64,000 bases of DNA. Origin: Macrocystis pyrifera. Taxonomy: Eukaryota; Sar; Phaeophyceae; Laminariales; Laminariaceae. Position 1 is the first letter of the stretch. Each line of letters begins with the position of its first letter. The notes under the pieces were generated by a model. The model made no database searches and was not told the DNA's origin. It saw nothing but the letters and a program-made list of their open reading frames with translations. Location: assembly GCA_031763025.1 (NCBI GenBank), contig JASSKH010000004.1, forward strand, positions 2,232,001 through 2,296,000, read 5' to 3'. A program made the position numbers and the translations under genes. Positions 33,346 through 46,115 of this stretch are shown piece by piece.

Positions 33346-36300
33346 TCTGGCTCTCAGCAGGTGTCCCCTAACCCCCGCCGGGTTATTTTTCAGACCATAG
33401 TATTGTTGGTATACCTTGACTATCGCATTACGTCGTCGCGAGAATAGCAGTGCTCACATGAACACGAAATACTGCTGTACAGGTGAAAAAAAAACGCCTT
33501 CAGACGTAAAGGTTCACATATAAAAGAGAAACATCCCACTATTAATACCACACGCACAACACACAAGACACCACAAAATACAAGAGAACAATAGTTGACA
33601 ATACTTTGAAATTTTGTAGAAACGCACCTGGTACTGCTATAGTATACTCCAAAGACTCGTAGAACATTTCACGAACGTTCCGAACTCGTACGTAACAATC
33701 AAAGCAGCAGTCTTGCCGTGGCCACCCGGAGATCCCCGCGAGGTCTCTGGCTGTAAAAACAGTGATTCCTATAAGTTGCGGCATGAGTGGTATACATGAA
33801 TATAAACGGTACACGGTATAGACTATAGCCGGTGTCATGTATCTCGTAGTATATATTGTAGCAGGTACCCCTGGTTCGAAAGAAGTACTACTGGCTGTAT
33901 TGTACTGGTGGGTATAGTTTACCCAGCTACTACTACAGTGCTGCTATACTCATACCGCATAACTGTGCACAATATTCAGGTTAATGACAAATTATTATAC
34001 TCTAAAGCGTCTGTGCAAGGCCGGAAAATGTACTGACGGGGAGTTGGGAACGTAGACTTATATCAGGTGCTATTGTACTGGACATAGGGCCCGATTGGTT
34101 TCGGTAGGGCTACTTCACTGCTGTGGATAGGAGAGAACTGTCCATTGGGTTTGCACCGATTTCGTAGAAGAAGCCCATTTGCCTATTTGAACAAATAAGT
34201 GGGGCTGGTTCAAATAGGAGTAAAATTGCACGAGCGAACTTCAGGCAGGCTCGGTGACCCCTCCGAACCGCCGAGATCGACATCATAGCTACTATATATC
34301 TGCATTTGCACGACGTTATGAATGAATCGCAAGCCAACGACATTCTCGCGACTGAAATCATATTAGAGTAGCAAAGCTTTTCTAACGAACAATATATGTA
34401 CACTTTGGAGATGGGAGCATCTACATTAACCTCGACCACAATCATCGCCGGGGAAAACCCCCCCTTCGAACGTGTTGTTACAGTATCATCTAATATTTTT
34501 TTATAGAAACACATCAAATGCATGATTTTGCTAACAAGAATTTACCAAGTACTCTATTAGGACGGCATAGCGGTCCCGCTGAGGTTCAAATTCGCGTGGA
34601 ACAATTAGTGTTCATGTGCCCCATTGAAGCACTTTTTATGGTTCGTATACTGTAGGTCTTTGTGCGCTAAAAAATGGTGAATATGATGCTGTGCTCTGCC
34701 ATATTAATGTTCGCTACTGCAGCAGTACAAGCCGAGTGCTTCGACCCGGAGATTGCAAACTATCGTCGATTATTCGAAGTGAACATATACCTACGTGGTC
34801 AAGTGACCAAGGCCTACGCCAATTTCAAACCATCACATAAATGTGGTTTCGAGTTCGAATCGTGACGGGAACGCTCTATAGTATTTCTTTTTTTTTTAGT
34901 ATAGATAAGTCCTTGTGAGCTGAGCAATGATGGTTGTTCATGATGTGCCCCAAGTTTAGTAGATTCTCGTACTCATAATACTTGGTGAGGGGTTCGCAGC
35001 CGAGGTTTGTCGTCCTTGAAGCATGAGTCGTTGCGAGTCAAACAATAACTACAATGATGTGTTCCTACTGTAGTACTGCAGATTGTATATAGTAGTTCAT
35101 GGCAAGGGATTCGGCCTCAAGGGAGATGACGAGATTATTAGATGTTTCAAGCTCAAAAGCCTATGTATGTAAAAATATTGTGGTGGAAGGATCGACTAAA
35201 ATTGTACCTGTTGAGTTCTTTCAGCCAAGAACATGCGATTGCTTTGCGATTTGCTTATATCGTCGTGTGGTGGTTGTGTTGATCTCGCAAGGTCAGGGGG
35301 GTGACTGAACCTCCCCCTTTGCTCGTTCGATTGTACTCATAATTCAGTCAGCCCCACCCTCTTATTTGTTAATTCTTATCGATGACTGGGTCTCCGTCTC
35401 GCCAATGTATTGATGTATATATATTGTCCGTTCGAGAGCACTTTCTCCTGTTGATCAAGTTCAGTCACGTTACAGAAATCGCTCAACAGGCAGTCCTTTC
35501 TATTTAATAACGAACAAACAGGTGTTATCGTCGAAATCATTGGCATCAATTATAGTTTACGGCTAATTCTAATTTCTTTCGAAAACAACTCAGTTGACAA
35601 TTTTTTATACACGAATTGAACATTTTGCTTGTGTTTGTCCTGTTTGCCATGTTTCAATATTTTTCAACTGGCGTCAAAGTGTCCCTCGATAAATATCGTG
35701 TTTGATCTGTATTGTTGCCGTGGGCTATTTTGATTGGTTTTCGCAATCATTTTGACTAACGTGATAGTAATATAATATTAAGAACACGATCGGAATCTCG
35801 GAAGAATACTTCCACCGAGGCTAGACGTTGGGCCGAAAATATTCAACGATGTGCGAGATCGAATAGTCTGTACACCCCATGAAAAGGCAACGCATGCGAC
35901 ACAAAAAAACACACGCACCTGGTTCATGTTTTCCCTAGACCTCTCTAACCTTCGGACCCGCCATAAATACGAAATGCCTGCCACTAAAGTTATATTTTCT
36001 TCAGTGCCTTCGCCTGCACAAAGTACGCTTCTATCCCCCAGCGTCCGACTCTTCGGCTTCTTGGAAGCTTCTCGGATACCTTTAGGCACGTCGTTTCCAA
36101 GTCGACGAGCTGGGTAAGTGCGTTGTTCTGGACAACTTACCACGCCTCTACTTACGTACTTCCGTCTTCTGCCCTCGGTTTTCATCTCAGGTAAGCCAAC
36201 AGGAAAAGTTGAGAGATGTGCACTGCTGTTGTCGTTAAATAGACCCAACATTGCACTTTCGTTGTATATCTGGTATCGTACGGCAGTCAGTTTTGCCGTA

Positions 36301-36877
36301 AAAAACGCTGCCACTTGTTGTGTGTATTGCTTCCATGTCCTTTCCCTGACAAAGTGCGCCATTATTTTCCAAGCTCCACCAAAGAAACCTATACGTAGAG
36401 GGTAATACCTTGAGGATAGAGTTGTCTGAGCACAAACCAGTAGATAAAATGACCCTAGCAGAGCCGGGTCTCGTGTGTTTCTTCCTGGCTTTGTTTCAGG
36501 TGTCGCACGGTAGCTTCGGACAAGCAGACGCACGGCATTTGTTCGGTTGTGGTTCAAGATCAGGGAAGGCCTGGGTTTTCCAGAGGGTAGGCTGTCACAA
36601 AATAAAGCAAGACAAAACGGTGCACAGGTAGCCTATAGGTCCGACGCACGTCGGTCTTGAGGCACTAACTTGTACCGGAATGTGTTGTATGAGCATTCGA
36701 ATAAATATACTGGTGGGACGCATATCAGTGCTTACATTAGATTTGTAACTGCGCCAGCCAAGCCCAACTACGGACACGTAGTCAACTACTCTCAAAACAT
36801 GCAGAACCAAACATGGTTTCCTTTCGAAATGAATCGGGATCGCGCCTAGACGAGCCAGGGGACTGCTGTGCATCGCG
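33346..36877. other. Upstream region of exon 1, unit II
   Basis: Aligns to 2765-3090 and then 5560-8930 of unit I. No coding sequence supported. It shares the putative 5' UTR donor (GTAAG, 36191) and acceptor (TTTGTTTCAG, 36499) with unit I. A 259-codon minus-strand open frame (35778-36557) is not conserved in unit I. Confidence 0.4.
34794..34870 (+). repeat. tRNA-like segment in unit II
   Basis: Counterpart of 6690-6768: CGTGGTCAAGTGACCAAGGC and TTTCGAGTTCGAATCGTGAC at the same spacing. The B box is better preserved here than in unit I. Confidence 0.4.
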
Positions 36878-37051
36878 ATGGCGATGTTCAAGATTAATCT
36901 AGTTTGTGCACTGAGCGCGCTTGCCGTGGCCGTTGTGAGGTGTCAAGGATCCTGCGTTCAGGTCAACATGACGGAGCTCTCGTTGTGTAACTGTGCCGAT
37001 GCTACCTTGACGTTCACGCTAGAAGGACAGACGTCGACATCGGCGAATACG
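36878..37051 (+). CDS. Second copy of the signal-peptide exon 1 (partial gene)
   Basis: 174 nt, 58 codons, same start, length, phase and GTGAGT donor (37052) as the exon at 8931. The product starts MAMFKINLVCALSALAVAVV and ends TSTSANT. All differences are substitutions with no indel, unlike the flanks. No vWFA or WSC exon follows before 64000. However, homology to intron 1 of the first gene continues to about 63555, so downstream exons would be expected outside the window. It could be a functional paralogue with an intron of at least 27 kb, or a dead first exon. Confidence 0.6.
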
Positions 37052-38557
37052 GTGAGTGGCTGAACGAAGGCTCAGACTTGAGCAGCAGTACTTACCGGCG
37101 AAGTTCACTTGGAATTCAAAATATAGATTAATGCTGTTAAACCGGAACAACTTGTGTTTGGACGATGTAAATAATACACAAACGTAATCTGTGAGATCGA
37201 GAACTTCAAGGTTATGTTATATAGGGTATGTACAGAACCGTGCCCAGGGTGGTTTCCCAGGTATAACACGTACCGGGAATTTCTGGTTGTTGTGTACGAC
37301 ATTCGCATCCGGCCCCCAAACGTACATAGGTGCTGTACGCTCGTGCCACAATATCTGGGGTACGGGTGTAATACTTATATACCTGCCTGGCACTTGTGTG
37401 AGTCCTGTAAGACTTCAATACGAGTACCCGGAACTTCAGAGAGTTCTTTAAGCCATGCATACCCGTACCCGGAGGTTTTGTAACGTCTGCAATACCCGTG
37501 GTACGGCTATGCGCCTGTCACAATACCCGGGCGCCCAGTATGTAGTTCGGAGGTAATCCCGGGAGTGCCCGGGTTTGTTCGTAATATGACGTCAAGTCTC
37601 GTGAGTCACACAAACCGAAAACGAAAAATCACAAATCGTAATACTCCGAAGTACACACGAACCTCCCTCTCCCCTACCGCCTTCTCTCACAAGCAATCTG
37701 CCGAAAAAATTAGCGTACTGCAATTCGTTTCTCGGATGATGTCCGAGGACGTGTCGTTAGTGGGACTCAGCAACATGTTGTGACGTGTTCGTGTACGTGT
37801 GAATATCATTGATATTAACACTAAATAATACGTGTGAATAGTCGTACTTGTTTCCCAGTTGTTAGAAGTACGCTTCCTTTGCAATTACTTTCACGCAAAC
37901 AAGAGTTGAAATTTCTGTACTTTTAAACATGAAGTATAACTTTCGATTGCCCATCGTGCCCCTCTGTTTTATTTTATACGTACGGCAATTTGATCTACTT
38001 AGGGATGTGACCAGTTTATTTGTCTTTTTGTTAGCGCCCCGGAGAGCGAGAGGAAACCCCCGTCAACACTAAGTCTTATTTCTCCAGTTTTCGTGTACCA
38101 GTTCGAACCCGGTTCGTTTCTTCCACATTAGTCAGGTCTGTCTCTGACCGTGCCGTCATCAAGATGTGGTTTGCTCCGAGGATGTAGACACCTGAGTCTG
38201 GATTCATGACCGGATGTGACCGGCTTTGTTTTTGTGTTTTGCTTGGCCGTTTCGCACCCGGGGTTGAAAGAACTTTCTTGCTTTCAAAGATCAAGGTAAA
38301 TATAAAGATATTTTTTATGCTGTGCTATTGTAAGGTTTACTTCTTGTACAACGTGAGTCCCTCCCTTCGAGTGGTAGAATTGTGTCCTTGAAAATAGTTC
38401 TCAAGGAAGTCCAAACGGTTCCTACCGTGGAGACCATGCCAGGCAACCTTAACGCTAACCTTGACCCTAACCCTGACCCCAAACCGAAGACAAAACGGGC
38501 CCAAACTGGCTATAAAGGTGGCTGCGCCGCGTTTGCATCGAACCAGGAATTATCGCA

Positions 38558-38704
38558 ATGGCGGACGACGATTCCGAATTGGAGACCGCGCTACGGAATT
38601 TTCAAAAAAGAAAAACCCTAAAGATCGCACCTCCCAGATTGCAAAACCTATTCGCAACAACAACATTAGAAGCAAGAACTACAAAAAAAAAGGTTTACGC
38701 GTGA
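38558..38704 (+). CDS. Short unknown ORF in a unit II-specific insert
   Basis: 48 codons, starting MADDDSELETALRNFQKRK and ending with a Lys-rich segment. Composition is more protein-like than its surroundings. It sits in ~255 bp (38449-38704) absent from the aligned unit I region (about 10280-10330) and is preceded by degenerate CCCTAA-like repeats. It could be a captured exon fragment; no family recognised. Confidence 0.25.
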   Translation: MADDDSELETALRNFQKRKTLKIAPPRLQNLFATTTLEARTTKKKVYA

Positions 38705-39689
38705 AACTCGTGGACGTTGCCATGAGGCGCGGGAGCAAAAAAGGAGACGATTGATGGTGTTGCGAAGTCTCCTTTGAAGTTGGAGTAGATTACACGCTGT
38801 TGTAGAATACACATGGGTAGAGTACTGAGGTCAAGAGGCTTCTCATCGTTCTTCTCCGTGACCGTGGAAAATCATCCAAATAACTGTTGATGCAGCCCAT
38901 TCGGAAAACCATATATCCCACCGCATGTTCCCCTAGGATAATTTGGAGCTGCATTGATAACGCCAATCAGCCAACCAAACTGCGCCAGACATTTGCGCGA
39001 CTATGAACAACTACTACGTCTTAAAGCCTCCTCATTCGCGGTAGACTGTCATGATCATACATGGTGTCATTGCCGCACTATCGCAGGTCTACAATCACCC
39101 AAGACATAGGTGCTGTTGTCGTGACACTACGGGTAGTAGTGCTATAAATTCAAACACAGAAATTCCAAACCCTCTAAAGAGCTGGCTCCCTGCTTCGACA
39201 ACATCACATTTATCCAGAATCCTAAAACTCAAATTCAATGCAACTTTCTGAACTGTACACGGGTAAGTTTCAACAGTCTCCCCAACACTCAACTGCCGTA
39301 CCTACTGACCTTTGGCCGCGATGTTCAAACGGGCATCAGTTCAAAACCAACCACACACGCACAATGGCCTCCCGGCTGTGTATACGTCGCGGTTAGAATT
39401 TTAAAATCAGAAAAAACTAATATCTTACTCTTCCAAGTCTGTATATTATTACCCGAACCTGTCGACCGTATACTGGTAGCTTGTCAAAGCTATGCCTTCC
39501 TTTTTAACCGACCACTACGTATACACATTGCATAACACTGAAAGTTAAAGCAGTAATAAACAACGCATACGAATGCGCGCGAACAGTAGTACCAGTCCAA
39601 GAGCTACTACCTATGTACGTGACCGAACATTCTGCACTAACATCAAGGCAGCAGCAGTATCAACCAAGCACTCCATGACCGGGAGAGCG

Positions 39690-40415
39690 GGGGGGGGAAG
39701 GTGTACTCAATATCGTGCACGGCCGTAGTCATATGACCAGTGACCCTCGCATCCCTTCAATGCCGGGACGGAGCACGTCGGGTTTTCACCGACCAGGCAG
39801 AAGTTGCCGGCATCGAGTGCGAAGCGCCGTGAGGTGTTGGGCGAGTGGCATGAACGGTGAGCTTCATCCTACTAACAACCGCTTCAATGATTTAGAGGCA
39901 TTTTGTCTTGCATCTGGGTGACAGCATCAATTATCTTTTTAAATTTCTTGTGTGGCCACTTCTAGAGACAGCAATGGGTTTATACTATCTAACTGCCTCG
40001 TGGGTGCCTCACCATATACCCACTACGTAATACGATCATCTCCCTTACGCGGCGGGGGGGGGGGGGGGGGGGTACTCATTATCATGCATGGCCGTAGTCG
40101 TATGACCATAGATTCTCGCATCCCTACAATGCCGGGGCGGAGTATGTCGGGTTTTAACCGACCAGGCAGACATTGTTAGCGAGAAGCGCGGAGCGCCGTG
40201 ATGTGTTGGACGACTCGCATGAAGGGTGGGCTGCATCCTACTATGAACCACTTTAGAGGCGGGCTTTCTTGCATATAGATGACAGCATCAATAAATTGAT
40301 TGAATTTCTGGTGTGGCCACTTCCAGAGACAGTAATGGGCTTACTATGGAACTGCCTGGTGGGTACCTCACCATATACACAGTATGTGACACGATCATCC
40401 CCCTTGCACGGAGTA
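39690..40415 (+). repeat. Two tandem copies of a ~365-bp unit with G runs
   Basis: 39690-40053 and 40054-40415 share G-run, 'gtactca-tatc-tgca-ggccgtagtc-tatgacca', 'aatgccggg-cggag' and 'tcaccatata-ac' landmarks in order. Each unit begins with a G run of variable length. Confidence 0.7.
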
Positions 40416-42130
40416 AAGGTTCTCTCCGCACAAAAATGATCCAACTCAACTGCCAGCCGCGGTTACCGATAAAAGTAAAATAAAATCACAGTACCCTGAC
40501 TGTCTAGCTCATGCAGTGAAGGGCGTGTTTCACAGAATCGTCGCCAACCGAAGCCAACCCAACCTGTATATAGGAGGCTACAAACAATCTAGTTACTTTT
40601 AACTAGACCGGCGAATTATAAATACCCAGGTTCCAACGGAAAAATATACCATGCCCCAACAACTACAAAAATATACCTGGTATCCATTATCCAGAATATT
40701 AATGCTTCGCGGGCGGGGGGGGGGGGGCGGGGTGTACAGTCCAGTTACCATACTACGTATTAATTGTAAACCAAATCGCAACAAGTTCATGGGTCTCGAC
40801 TTCAAGCACGTACGTATGTACGCGTGCACCATCCCCCCCCCCTTGCTACGAATCTGAGGCGGATGCCTTCGCCGCAACCTTCGTTCTTCAATCTGATCTC
40901 CGCCCGCGGCTCAGGTCATCTTGTCCGCCTGAGTGATAGCACTGTCGCTCCCGAAAAGATTGAATTCAAGAAAACCAAAGGGCAGTACCGTAAGGACAAG
41001 TCAGAGCACCAGACACCAGTTTTTGATGGTCCAGTATAGCAATGAAAAGATCTCTGTTGATTTTCGAGTACACCAGGGTACAGCACTAGTGTGAAAAGTC
41101 TTGAAGTATTTCTATCCTATACCTGGTACGTAGTATATACTGCTGCCGTCCTTCCTCCCCACTTGAATCAGCGTGCGAGCTCCTGCTTACAGTTTATACC
41201 TTCTTCAAAAGCTGCAAAACGAAAGAGAAAATGTACGTTGTGCGAAATTTCCATTGGAAAAAGCTCCTCGTAAATTACTGGATTTCACTATGCAACGGAT
41301 GTGATGACACGCGAACAGATATGCTGAAATTCACAATTCGCCACCCATTTGATGTACATATACGCGTCGTAGACACCAGCCTATGTTACAGCAGGGTACA
41401 GCTCTCAGACCGTAAAAAGGACCTGCGTTCGTTAGATCTCTGAGGCCGGCTCACCTGTTGTTTGGGAGTTCGAGGAAGTGCCTTCAAGCAGTAATGATCG
41501 GGTCATGCAGAACGTGGATCGATGCAATGCGATATATGCGAGCAGTCAGCGTGAACACTCAACGAAGCACCACAGACACGATGACGGGCACGACGGGCAC
41601 GGCAGGGCCCTAGGGGCTGGGGGTCGACAGGACAGGTATCACAGATCACTTGGCTTTGACTTTCTTTCTTCACTCTTGGTGGTGTTTTGTAAACAAAGGG
41701 TGGTCCCGGAACCTCGTTACTGGCTCTGTACCCGAGACCGAAGGCGTTCCCACACCGGGGACCCTCCCTGCCCCTATAAGATCCGCCCAGAGGATGCTAA
41801 CCAAAGCTTGCCCTCTGCCTATCGAATAGACCCGACACGTGACCCCGATCAGGACAGTGGTCTCGCGCCGTATTATCCTCCCCATAGCGCTGGCCACGAC
41901 AGGCACAGCGCTATGAACCTCCCTCCCTGGCGCCACCCGCTGTAACACCCCCCCTGCCCGACACATAACCATTGTCGGCACAACGCCGGCGCCCCGGTGC
42001 TAGTCCGGCGACAGCGTGTGCGCTTTCCTCCTCGGACACCCCCCCAGACCGGCGCATATGAGCGACGGTGCTCAGCGGGTAATACGATCATGGACCGCTG
42101 CAGCGCCTGCGCCTTCCACCTCCGCACGCT

Positions 42131-42585
42131 GCCGTCGGCTCGATGTTGCAGCTCCTCTCCTTCCCTTAGTGCTGCCCTCAGACGGTGGTAAGAAGAGCGG
42201 CGGTCCTGACCTTCGTCCAGACGTTCTTCAGCATTCCTCTTCCATCCATCGCCGTCGGCCCGATGTTTCAGCGACCTTTCTCTCCGCGGTGTTGCCCTTG
42301 GACTGTGGTAAGAAGAACGGCGGTCCTGACCTTAGTCCAGATGTTCTTCAGCTTTCCTCTTCCATCCATCGCCGTCGGCCCGATGTTGCAGCGCCCTTCA
42401 TTTCCGCGGTGTTGCCCTTGGACGGTGGTAAGAAGAACGGCGGTCCTGACCTTCGTCCAGATCTTCTTCAGCCTTCCTCCCCCGTCTGTAGCCGTCGGCC
42501 CAATGTTGCAGCTCCTCTTGTTCCCGCGGTGCTGACCTTGGACGGTGTTGAGAAGAGCGGCGGACATGACCCTCGTACAGTCTTT
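42131..42585 (+). repeat. 120-bp tandem array, four units
   Basis: Units start at 42131, 42251, 42371 and 42491 (the last is partial), each beginning GCCGTCGGC(C/T)CGATG or a close variant. The period is a multiple of three, and one frame (42016-42738) stays open, giving a 40-residue repeat with RRPDVAAP and GGKKNGGPDLRPD. The first in-frame ATG is at 42058. Coding status is unclear. Confidence 0.8.
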
Positions 42586-42830
42586 ACTTGCAACTGCCAG
42601 CGCCACATCTGTCTAACACGGTCAGAGCATGTACTCATCGGCGAAAAAACATGTTTTCTTCCTGGCTCACCTGCATCTGAGGTGGGGGTTCCTCTCGAAG
42701 GCCTACGTCTGCACTTTGACAATAACCTACACGTTTAAGCTTTTGGCCAGACATACATTCCACTGAAAGCTACCATCACGGGCTGTAGGAAGTTCATGAG
42801 TTCTTCCTACTCCGGGCCAAAATTATTATT

Positions 42831-43075
42831 CGAGTGACTTAGGTCGTTTCAAGGTACTGACGTTCACGCCACATCGACTTGCTGGCACTAGCCAAGGTAA
42901 ATATTTGATTCCGAGTTAAGTAAGTGTTTGAAGCTCCTGGCGTTTGCGCCACCTCTATTCGAGTGACCTAGGTCGTTTCAAGGTACTCCACATCGACTTA
43001 CTGGCGCTAGCCAAGGTTAATATTTGATTCCGAGTTAAAAAGTGTTTGAAGGTACTGACGTTTACGCCACCCCCC
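42831..43075 (+). repeat. Two ~120-bp tandem units
   Basis: ATTCGAGTGAC(T/C)TAGGTCG and AATATTTGATTCCGAGTTAA occur twice in the same order, with the 'gacgtt-acgccac' segment at the borders. Confidence 0.6.
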
Positions 43076-46000
43076 CAGCACGGACACTGCCCACTCGTGA
43101 AACTTGTTCGTGCTAAAACCAACCACGCGTCTTAAAACGGCATTCGCGCAGACCTACTTCCAAATCGTACGCCTCGTATGCTTTTTGTGGAAGTAGTTGC
43201 AGCGAGGTGGAGACAAACACCCCCCCAGAACAGAAACTGCCTACCACCTACTGGCATTCCAATCACACCTGTCGATTCGTTCCTTCAACCCTCGAGCCCT
43301 ATGCTTGGAGCGACAAATAGTATCCTGTTAGGTTGCGCAGATCATACCAAAGCTCGTGACGTTCCATCTCAGTTTAGCGTCTCACAAATGTGTACCTGTG
43401 CGTGGTGTGGCGACTTGCACATGCACTCGTTCCTTCCTACATGTGGGTACCCAAACGTTATGATACCTGGTATACGCCTTCTTATGTACCTCCTGTGCGC
43501 GTGACGTCGAGTATCTGTATATAAACTGAATCTGCGTGAACAATCCCAAAGCCTAGGTATTATCACGAAAACGTATAGCGAAACACTGATCGTCTGTATC
43601 CCACTGGTATTGGGTTATGGAGCCTGGTCGGTCGTAATAGATGCTTGGGCGTATCCAGCTATGCCCTTCTCGTAGCAGGGGTTCTGTGTCGACTTGCCTC
43701 TTATGCGACTGTCACTACTGTTATTGTGCCATCGTTGCGATCAAAGATAGTCACGTGGAGAGCAGCAGTATGATCCCAACATGTTTCTCGGTATTAGGTG
43801 CCATGCAATTTAGTGTATCTTCAAGCATTCCTGTCTCATCAGGCGGATCATCCGCTGCTCGGATACGGACAAACAAAACAGGGATGCGTGGTACGCTCAA
43901 CACCTACACGTTCGCGTTCGCAAACTCGGGCGCCGTTAGCGTTTTGTTTTTGGCATTCAGGGAACCTCTCGTTTGGGCATTGGGCATGTGGCCTTTAGCA
44001 CTGCCCTTTCATTGCGCGGACGAAAAACCCTTGGAATTAGGGTCAAACTTCGGTTCATGTACAGCAACAGTAGTGCAGTACTCAGAAGACTAAGATGCCC
44101 AGTCGACATTGGGAACCGTGTCAGACACTTAAAACATCGTGAAAATCGATTGACAGTGTGTTCACCGCGCTAGCGAGTAAGGCGGTCAATGAGTATACGT
44201 GTCCTGGGAATGGTTTTTACTATCGGAGAAGGCCAGGTTTTCTCTGCTCAGTTTGGTTTGAATAGTGAATCTCGACTCCACCGCTTAGGATGCATGCATC
44301 AGTTCTGGGAGAGCAGTCGCAATTCCTGCAGGCAAAGCACTCATGATAGGAGTCGACGATCCGGGGTCCTTTCGGCACGATGTCCAAAGTTCTTGCCCGC
44401 TCTATGCTCAATGCTGGGTGTACATGTAATAGCATGGACACGTTCATGGTGTTATTCATTTGCAATTGATGCGAGATGTACATACCATATCGGACAGGTT
44501 GTTAATACCGTTTCTCTCACCTACCGGTTCGGCACTATTTCGTACTTGTTAGTTTTCTCCAATCGCGACGCATTTTAGTTTTTACAGCCTGTTTAGTGAC
44601 CACGGGCGGTATTTCAGGACTTTGAGCTATTGTTATAGTGTCAGAACATGCGTACTACAATACCTGGTAGTATGTATTTGACCACGCCACACTCTCGGAG
44701 TTTAAAGCGTTTACCTGCTGGCCAGATTCGTTCTCGGACAACCCAATCTTCAGATGATACTCACGCAAGGTGTGGACCTAACAACAGGCAGTGTATTCTT
44801 CAAACCAAACCGATCTTGAAACCCCTCTACGCCCAACGACCATGCAGTGTTTCTTCGTACGCGTTTGCTGATTTTTCACGCCAGGTGCCATATATTTTTT
44901 TTCGTACATAGTTATGTATGTACGATACAGATATATCATTGATTTTCATCCCATTTGTTATCTTCGCCCTTTTTTCTCATCCCTCCTACGTACAGACATC
45001 CGGTGTCACACAGCAAGCTCTTTATTCCTCTCCCCGATGTGGTCTGTGCCTTGGGTTTTATTGCGGAAATATTTCAGTTCTTCGTTGCGCCTACACTCGT
45101 TAGGCGATCTCAGCAGTTGATTCCACACTTTTTTGTTGTATATTTTGCGTGAATCCCCGCCTCATCCATCTTGAGATTCGAGCTCCATGGTTCAACGCTA
45201 AAAACAGAAGCGATACACTGGACCACGCGGGCCTTTAGATGAAAAGAATAGGCCAACCATATCAAAACCAACGAAACTCTTTCAGGGCACGACCTCGATC
45301 GGGTATACGTATATAGAAGGTCGAACCCTAATAAATACCATGGTATAATCTTTGTGTTTCTGTGCGGACATTATTAACGTAATGTACAGCAGATAATAAT
45401 GCTTCAATCGAATCTTTGGCCATGGACGGAGAAGTACAACATTAATAGTATCGTACGAAGCTCATGCACAGCAGCAATTATCTCATTGCTCACTTCCTCG
45501 CCGTAGTGGACGGAATTATACGGGGTATCTGCCAAGAGTAAACTGAGGCTGTGTGATACCGCTCGGTATGCTGAAGATACTGCTGTATATTATAGAATAT
45601 GAATGAAGACAATATACTTTGCAGTCAGCATGAATAATGTGCGATCGTACGGATGTAAAAACCTTTTTATAATACTACTGGAATATAGACGAGGCGTATT
45701 ACGCGGTTGCAAAGTTGAGTATCAGCTATTTAATCAGTCGAACTCACAGCTGACGCATTTCAAATTTTATAAAATACTACTGGATGTAGAATGTATGGAG
45801 GCCCCACGGATATGAGTCGTAGGGGTACCTACTTCCCTTATGTGTGTGCCATACCGTTCTATATACCCAACTACATCAGTCCAACCCAGTGTCCGTTCTG
45901 ATTTATTATTATTTGCAGACAAAGCAATTAGTAAAACAAGAAAGCAAGGGAAATGCCAGCGTACCGGTGAATACCGGTAAAGCAAGTGAATTGCCAACGT

Positions 46001-46115
46001 ACCGGGTACGAGAATACCGTAACGGGTAGAACAAGTGAAATGCCAACGTACCGCGTGCGAGAAGACCACAACACCAGCTATGTTGTGAACACATGAATCG
46101 TTGTATAGTTCTCAG

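Larger units (their letters stand above)
37052..41400. other. Intron 1 copy in unit II, left part
   Basis: Aligns to 9105-11860 and 19360-19620 of unit I. Contains a unit II-specific insert (38449-38704), a ~365-bp tandem duplication (39690-40415), and G runs of 19 (40054-40072) and 13 (40715-40727). Confidence 0.45.
41401..46115. other. Unit II-specific block left of the tyrosine-recombinase element
   Basis: No recognised gene. 41560-42740 is GC-rich relative to its neighbours and contains the 120-bp array. 42831-43075 has two ~120-bp tandem units (landmark TAGGTCGTTTCAAGGTACT). 43641-45600 is featureless to me. 45950-46060 has short 'gccaacgtaccg' repeats. Confidence 0.4.

Noticed and set aside
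34674-34865. 63-codon frame with a signal-peptide-like start
   Set aside because: The aligned unit I sequence has stops and indels, and the frame runs through the tRNA-like repeat.
35778-36557. 259-codon minus-strand open frame
   Set aside because: The aligned unit I region (7790-8600) does not keep the frame, no motif is recognisable, and it overlaps the putative 5' UTR region of the second gene.
36410-36631. 73-codon frame with a hydrophobic start upstream of the second exon 1
   Set aside because: Frame is not conserved in unit I; the conserved feature there is an acceptor-like pyrimidine tract.
41478-41945. 155-codon frame in the GC-rich island
   Set aside because: Low-complexity His/Arg/Pro composition, no motif or splice context; kept only as part of the described island.
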